Of a DNA stretch of 64,000 bases, positions 60,778 to 64,000 are shown piece by piece; within the stretch, counting starts at the first letter, position 1, and every line of letters starts with the position of its first letter. The DNA comes from Mediterraneibacter hominis (GTDB taxonomy: Bacteria; Bacillota; Clostridia; Lachnospirales; Lachnospiraceae). The translations under genes and the position numbers were made by a program. The notes below the pieces were generated by a model that was given only the letters and a program-made list of their open reading frames with translations, searched no databases and was not told where the DNA came from. The stretch covers positions 1,426,001 through 1,490,000 of the forward strand of contig NZ_JACOPF010000001.1 in NCBI RefSeq assembly GCF_014287475.1. The letters are read 5' to 3'.

Positions 60778-62892
60778 CTATACTTCAAAAAGCAGATCGC
60801 CATAGGACGGCATCGGCCAGGCTTCTTTGTCTACAATCATCTCCAGCTTATCCACAGGTGTGCGCAGGTTCTCCATAGCAGGCACTACTTCATAATAAAA
60901 GAACTTTGCTTCCTCCGGACCTTCTCCCTTCTGAGATGCCTCCCTTGTCACCTTCTCCAGCACATCCAGCGCAGACTTTGTCTCTTTTAGCAGTTCAGAC
61001 ACTTCCTTTAAACAACTGCTCTGTACACTGGCGTCTGCCCCCGCCGCCGTTACTGTATTGACAGTATCTGCCAGCTCCTTTGTATATTTCATAACTGCCG
61101 GAATAAACTGCTTTCTTGCCATATCAATCATGGTGCGTGCTTCTATATTGATCGCCTTTGCGTAGGACTCATACTGAATCTCTGCCCTTGACTCCAGCTC
61201 TGCCTTTGTGAACACTCCGAACTTTTCAAATAGTGATACTGCTTTGTCAGACACCATCGCCGGAATTGCCTCAACCATAGAACGGATATTGTGGAGTCCT
61301 CTTCTTTTTGCCTCCTCTACCCACGCTTCCGAGTAGCCATCTCCATTAAAGATAATTCTCTGGTTTTCTGTAGCATATTTCTTGATTAAGTCATGTACTG
61401 CAAGCTGGAAATCCTCCGCATTTTCCAACACATCACAGGCATCGGAAAATGCCTCCGCCGCAATGGTGTTCAACACAATATTCGAAGACGCGATCGAATC
61501 CCTTGAACCAACCATACGGAATTCAAATTTATTTCCTGTAAATGCAAATGGAGAGGTACGATTTCTATCGGTAGCATCCTTCATAAGCTCCGGCAATGTC
61601 CTGACACCTGTCTCCAGCTTTCCTCCTTTTAAGCTGTGGGTCGCCTCTCCGGTGCTGATAAGCTGTTCTATCACATCCTCCAGCTGTTCTCCAAGGAAAA
61701 CAGAAATAATTGCCGGAGGAGCCTCATTTGCGCCAAGTCTGTGATCATTTCCCGGATCAGCGGCAGATTCACGCAAAAGATCCGCATGTTTATTCACTGC
61801 CTTCAAGATGCAGGTCAGAATCAGAAGAAACTGAATATTTTCGTGAGGCGTTTTTCCAGGATCCAGCATATTAATCCCATCGTCTGTTATGAGGGACCAG
61901 TTATTATGCTTTCCGGAACCATTTACTCCCGCAAATGGTTTCTCATGCAGCAGGCATTTCATTCCATGCTGACTCGCAATACGCTTTAACGTCTGCATGA
62001 CAATCTGGTTGTGATCCACCGCAATATTTGCCTCTGTATAAATCGGCGCCAATTCATGCTGTGCAGGTGCAACTTCGTTGTGCTGTGTCTTGGAAGATAC
62101 ACCAACCTTCCAGAGCTCAATGTTTACATCCCGCATAAAAGAAGCAATCCTCTGTCGGATTGTTCCAAAATAATGATCGTCCAGCTCTTGTCCCTTTGGA
62201 GGCATCGCTCCAAATAAGGTGCGCCCTGTATATATTAAGTCTTTTCTCTCAAGAAACTTTTTCGCATCTACCAAAAAGTACTCCTGCTCTGCTCCTACAG
62301 ACGGAGTCACTTTCTTAGACGTCGTATTTCCAAACAGACGCAGCAGCCTGAGCGCCTGTGTATTGATCGCTTCCATAGAGCGAAGAAGCGGAGTTTTTTG
62401 ATCCAGCGCTTCCCCAGTATAAGAACAGAATGCAGTCGGAATACAAAGGGTTGCACCTGCCGCATCCTGGCGTACAAATGCCGGAGATGTACAGTCCCAT
62501 GCTGTATATCCTCTTGCTTCAAATGTAGCCCGAAGCCCGCCTGACGGGAAAGAAGAAGCATCCGGTTCTCCTTTTATCAGTTCTTTTCCAGAAAAACTCA
62601 TCAAAATTTTCCCACTTGGAAGTGGAGCTGAAATAAAAGAATCGTGTTTTTCTGCCGTAACACCTGTCAGCGGCAGGAACCAGTGCGTATAATGGGTCGC
62701 GCCTTTTTCTATCGCCCATTCTTTCATTTCATGGGCAATGACATCTGCTGTCTCAAGGTCTAATTCTTTCCCCTCTTCAATCGTATTTTTCAGGTTCTTG
62801 TAGACTTTCTTCGGAAGCCGTTCCTGCATCACGGTATCGTTAAATACATTTTCTCCAAAAATGTCTGCTACATTGAACAATTCTGTACTCAT
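60778..62892 (-). CDS. glnN: Glutamine synthetase, type III
   Basis: The 704-residue protein is a [25 protein letters not shown] segment (here [15 protein letters not shown]), AYDWTSPAF-type region (AWDCTSPAF), [10 protein letters not shown], and [10 protein letters not shown] with NGSGKHNN. It assimilates ammonia into glutamine with ATP. GSIII is about 700 residues, unlike the 440-residue GSI. The ATG at 62892 follows AAAGGGAAAAAAT; the longer reading to 62943 lies over the leader hairpin. Confidence 0.95.
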   Translation of the reverse strand: MSTELFNVADIFGENVFNDTVMQERLPKKVYKNLKNTIEEGKELDLETADVIAHEMKEWAIEKGATHYTHWFLPLTGVTAEKHDSFISAPLPSGKILMSFSGKELIKGEPDASSFPSGGLRATFEARGYTAWDCTSPAFVRQDAAGATLCIPTAFCSYTGEALDQKTPLLRSMEAINTQALRLLRLFGNTTSKKVTPSVGAEQEYFLVDAKKFLERKDLIYTGRTLFGAMPPKGQELDDHYFGTIRQRIASFMRDVNIELWKVGVSSKTQHNEVAPAQHELAPIYTEANIAVDHNQIVMQTLKRIASQHGMKCLLHEKPFAGVNGSGKHNNWSLITDDGINMLDPGKTPHENIQFLLILTCILKAVNKHADLLRESAADPGNDHRLGANEAPPAIISVFLGEQLEDVIEQLISTGEATHSLKGGKLETGVRTLPELMKDATDRNRTSPFAFTGNKFEFRMVGSRDSIASSNIVLNTIAAEAFSDACDVLENAEDFQLAVHDLIKKYATENQRIIFNGDGYSEAWVEEAKRRGLHNIRSMVEAIPAMVSDKAVSLFEKFGVFTKAELESRAEIQYESYAKAINIEARTMIDMARKQFIPAVMKYTKELADTVNTVTAAGADASVQSSCLKEVSELLKETKSALDVLEKVTREASQKGEGPEEAKFFYYEVVPAMENLRTPVDKLEMIVDKEAWPMPSYGDLLFEV

Positions 62893-62930
62893 ATTTTTTC
62901 CCTTTCTCACTTTTTTCTTATGCCGGAGCA

Positions 62931-62964
62931 GAAAAAAGGGCACTCCAACTATGCTGGAACGCCC
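62931..62964 (-). terminator. Terminator-like hairpin in the glnN leader (possible attenuator)
   Basis: GGGCGTTCCA (62964-62955) pairs with TGGAGTGCCC (62947-62938) by ten pairs, two of them G-U, and is followed by CTTTTTTC on the minus strand. It lies between the glnN promoter and start codon, so some transcripts must stop or read through. The trans-acting factor is unknown. Confidence 0.55.
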
Positions 62965-62984
62965 CTGTCACATCTGCGTATGTT

Positions 62985-63013
62985 AGTATAACGCAATCGC
63001 CAAAAAAAGGCAA
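62985..63013 (-). promoter_or_regulatory. glnN promoter
   Basis: TTGCCT (63013-63008), a 17-base spacer and TATACT (62990-62985) on the minus strand form a plausible sigma-A promoter with a start near 62978, about 85 bases before glnN. Confidence 0.6.
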
Positions 63014-63046
63014 GTAAATTTCATAATTTTTTGTAATTACTGGCAA

Positions 63047-63202
63047 CAGTTCAGCCATACAGTGTGCGGGAAGCATAAAACATGTCTGCATGTTTTTGCA
63101 AGCGTACATTTGTATAAACTGAGTGCCCATCAATGAGTAAACCAGTGGCGGCAGCCACGATAAGCACGCAGTGCGGTTTTACAGACGGCGCAGGCTGAAC
63201 TG
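63047..63202. repeat. Long-range inverted repeat between fba and glnN
   Basis: CAGTTCAGCC (63047-63056) is mirrored by GGCTGAACTG (63193-63202), 136 bases apart. Within it are a GTGGC-GGCA-GCCAC hairpin and other short hairpins, but no T run and no convincing gene. It may be an intergenic palindromic element or an unusual 3' end of fba. Confidence 0.4.
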
Positions 63203-63219
63203 CTACAATTACTGTATAA

Positions 63220-64000
63220 TCAGGCTTTTCCTACTGAGCCGAATAATTCCATTTTCTCTTTTACTGTCTCCATGATTGCGTCTGTGCCTGGTTTCAGTAA
63301 TTTTCTAGGATCAAATCCTTTGCCTTCCAAATCCTTTCCTGCTTCCACATATTTCCTCGTCGCAGCTGCAAAGGAAAGCTGGCACTCTGTATTTACATTG
63401 ATCTTAGCTACACCAAGTTCAATTGCCTTTTTAATCATATCTTCTGGGATGCCTGTACCGCCATGAAGCACCAATGGCATATCTCCTGTCAGCTTCTGAA
63501 TTGCATCCAAAGTTTCGAAGCTCAATCCCTCCCAATTATCTGGATATTTACCATGAATATTGCCGATTCCTGCCGCCAGGAAATCAATTCCAAGCTCTGC
63601 AACCATTTTGCACTCCTGTGGATCCGCACACTCTCCTCTTCCAATTACGCCGTCCTCTTCTCCTCCAATAGAGCCGACTTCTGCCTCAATAGACATATTG
63701 TGTTCATGCGCAATCTTAACAAGCTCTTTTGTCTTTTCTACATTTTCCTCAATCGGATAATGAGAGCCGTCAAACATAATGGAAGAGAATCCTGCCTCCA
63801 CACACTTCATACAGCCTTCATAACTGCCATGATCCAAGTGAAGCGCTACCGGCACTGTAATGCCAAGCTCTTCGAGCATTCCGTTTACCATGCCTACCAC
63901 AGTCTTATATCCTGTCATATATTTTCCTGCACCCTCTGATACGCCAAGAATAACCGGTGAATTACACTCCTGCGCAGTCAAAAGAATTGCCTTTGTCCAT
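63220..64000 (-). CDS. fba: Class II fructose-bisphosphate aldolase, partial
   Basis: The reading frame enters at the window edge (TKAILLTAQECNSPVIL at its start) and covers about 260 residues of a class II aldolase. Features seen are the zinc and substrate segments VALHLDHGSYEGC, SSIMFDGSHYP, SIEAEVGSIGGEEDGV, GIGNIHGKYP and LVLHGGTGIP, with the C-terminus NVNTECQLSFAAATRKYVE. The first thirty or so residues are missing beyond base 64000. It cleaves fructose 1,6-bisphosphate in glycolysis. Confidence 0.93.
   Translation of the reverse strand, partial: WTKAILLTAQECNSPVILGVSEGAGKYMTGYKTVVGMVNGMLEELGITVPVALHLDHGSYEGCMKCVEAGFSSIMFDGSHYPIEENVEKTKELVKIAHEHNMSIEAEVGSIGGEEDGVIGRGECADPQECKMVAELGIDFLAAGIGNIHGKYPDNWEGLSFETLDAIQKLTGDMPLVLHGGTGIPEDMIKKAIELGVAKINVNTECQLSFAAATRKYVEAGKDLEGKGFDPRKLLKPGTDAIMETVKEKMELFGSVGKA

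Noticed and set aside
62938..62964. ANTAR dual-hairpin element in the glnN leader
   Set aside because: Only one hairpin is seen and its loop is five or seven bases rather than six with the conserved A and G.
62918..63133. A 71-codon open frame upstream of glnN on the minus strand
   Set aside because: It runs through the glnN promoter and leader hairpin, has an unlikely composition and lacks a ribosome binding site.
1..64000. CRISPR arrays, rRNA genes and insertion sequences
   Set aside because: No evenly spaced direct repeats, rRNA-like sequence or transposase genes are visible.

Overview
The window comes from a low-to-mid GC, spore-forming Firmicute, most likely a Lachnospiraceae (Clostridium cluster XIVa) gut anaerobe. 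The evidence is the gene content: AddAB instead of RecBCD, a small acid-soluble spore protein, FtsEX with a secreted M23 hydrolase, type III glutamine synthetase, and many AGGAGG ribosome binding sites. Nearly all genes lie on the minus strand, so the text is read right to left. No rRNA or CRISPR array is present; one tRNA gene (tRNA-Leu, CAG) is.

Region 1 (1-14.8 kb, minus): a partial GNAT acetyltransferase, an S41 protease, the cell-division hydrolase set (M23 factor, FtsX, FtsE), a CdaR-type regulator, a divergent WecG/TagA-like glycosyltransferase, a spore protein, a PadR/PspC pair, DUF1294, and the AddAB recombination nuclease-helicase.

Region 2 (14.8-28.8 kb): an Lsa-type ABC-F ribosome-protection gene on the plus strand behind a leader with its own promoter, a six-codon leader peptide and an intrinsic terminator. 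Then come trxA with a CRP-like palindrome at about -40, the Crp/Fnr gene, and the purE-purM-purN-purD block, followed by an M29 aminopeptidase, VanZ, pyrE with a long leader, a small regulator island (unknown protein, ribbon-helix-helix and XRE proteins sharing an operator motif) and pyrF.

Region 3 (28.8-33.7 kb): a heterodimeric ABC exporter controlled by a MarR regulator with a clear promoter and operator, next to a 139-bp imperfect palindrome.

Region 4 (33.85-39.18 kb): an AT-rich integrated element of about 5.25 kb in the 3' end of tRNA-Leu(CAG). It is bounded by a 33-bp direct repeat and carries a tyrosine integrase, a Rep-like protein, a ribbon-helix-helix protein, a zinc-ribbon membrane protein, a small XRE protein, paired candidate integrase arm sites, inverted repeats that may be an origin, and DnaA-box-like sites.

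Region 5 (39.2-49.3 kb): a broken sortase-type surface protein with a poly-G(10) tract, a 2-hydroxyacid dehydrogenase/TetR pair divergent from DegV, and a sugar operon made of a PRD/EIIA regulator, UlaB- and UlaA-type PTS subunits and a split transketolase.

Region 6 (49.3-64 kb): a J-domain protein with a Cys/Gly-rich tail, a zinc-ribbon membrane protein, a Gld-like ABC system (ATPase, permease, GldG, DUF4340), SbcC-SbcD with a coupled predicted ATPase, type III glutamine synthetase behind a promoter and a terminator-like hairpin, and a class II fructose-bisphosphate aldolase that runs off the right edge.

The features most worth following up are the ABC-F attenuator, the tRNA-Leu element with its self-supplied terminator and arm sites, the poly-G surface gene, the PTS-plus-transketolase locus, the unknown/RHH/XRE island with its shared operator, and the ATPase coupled to SbcCD.
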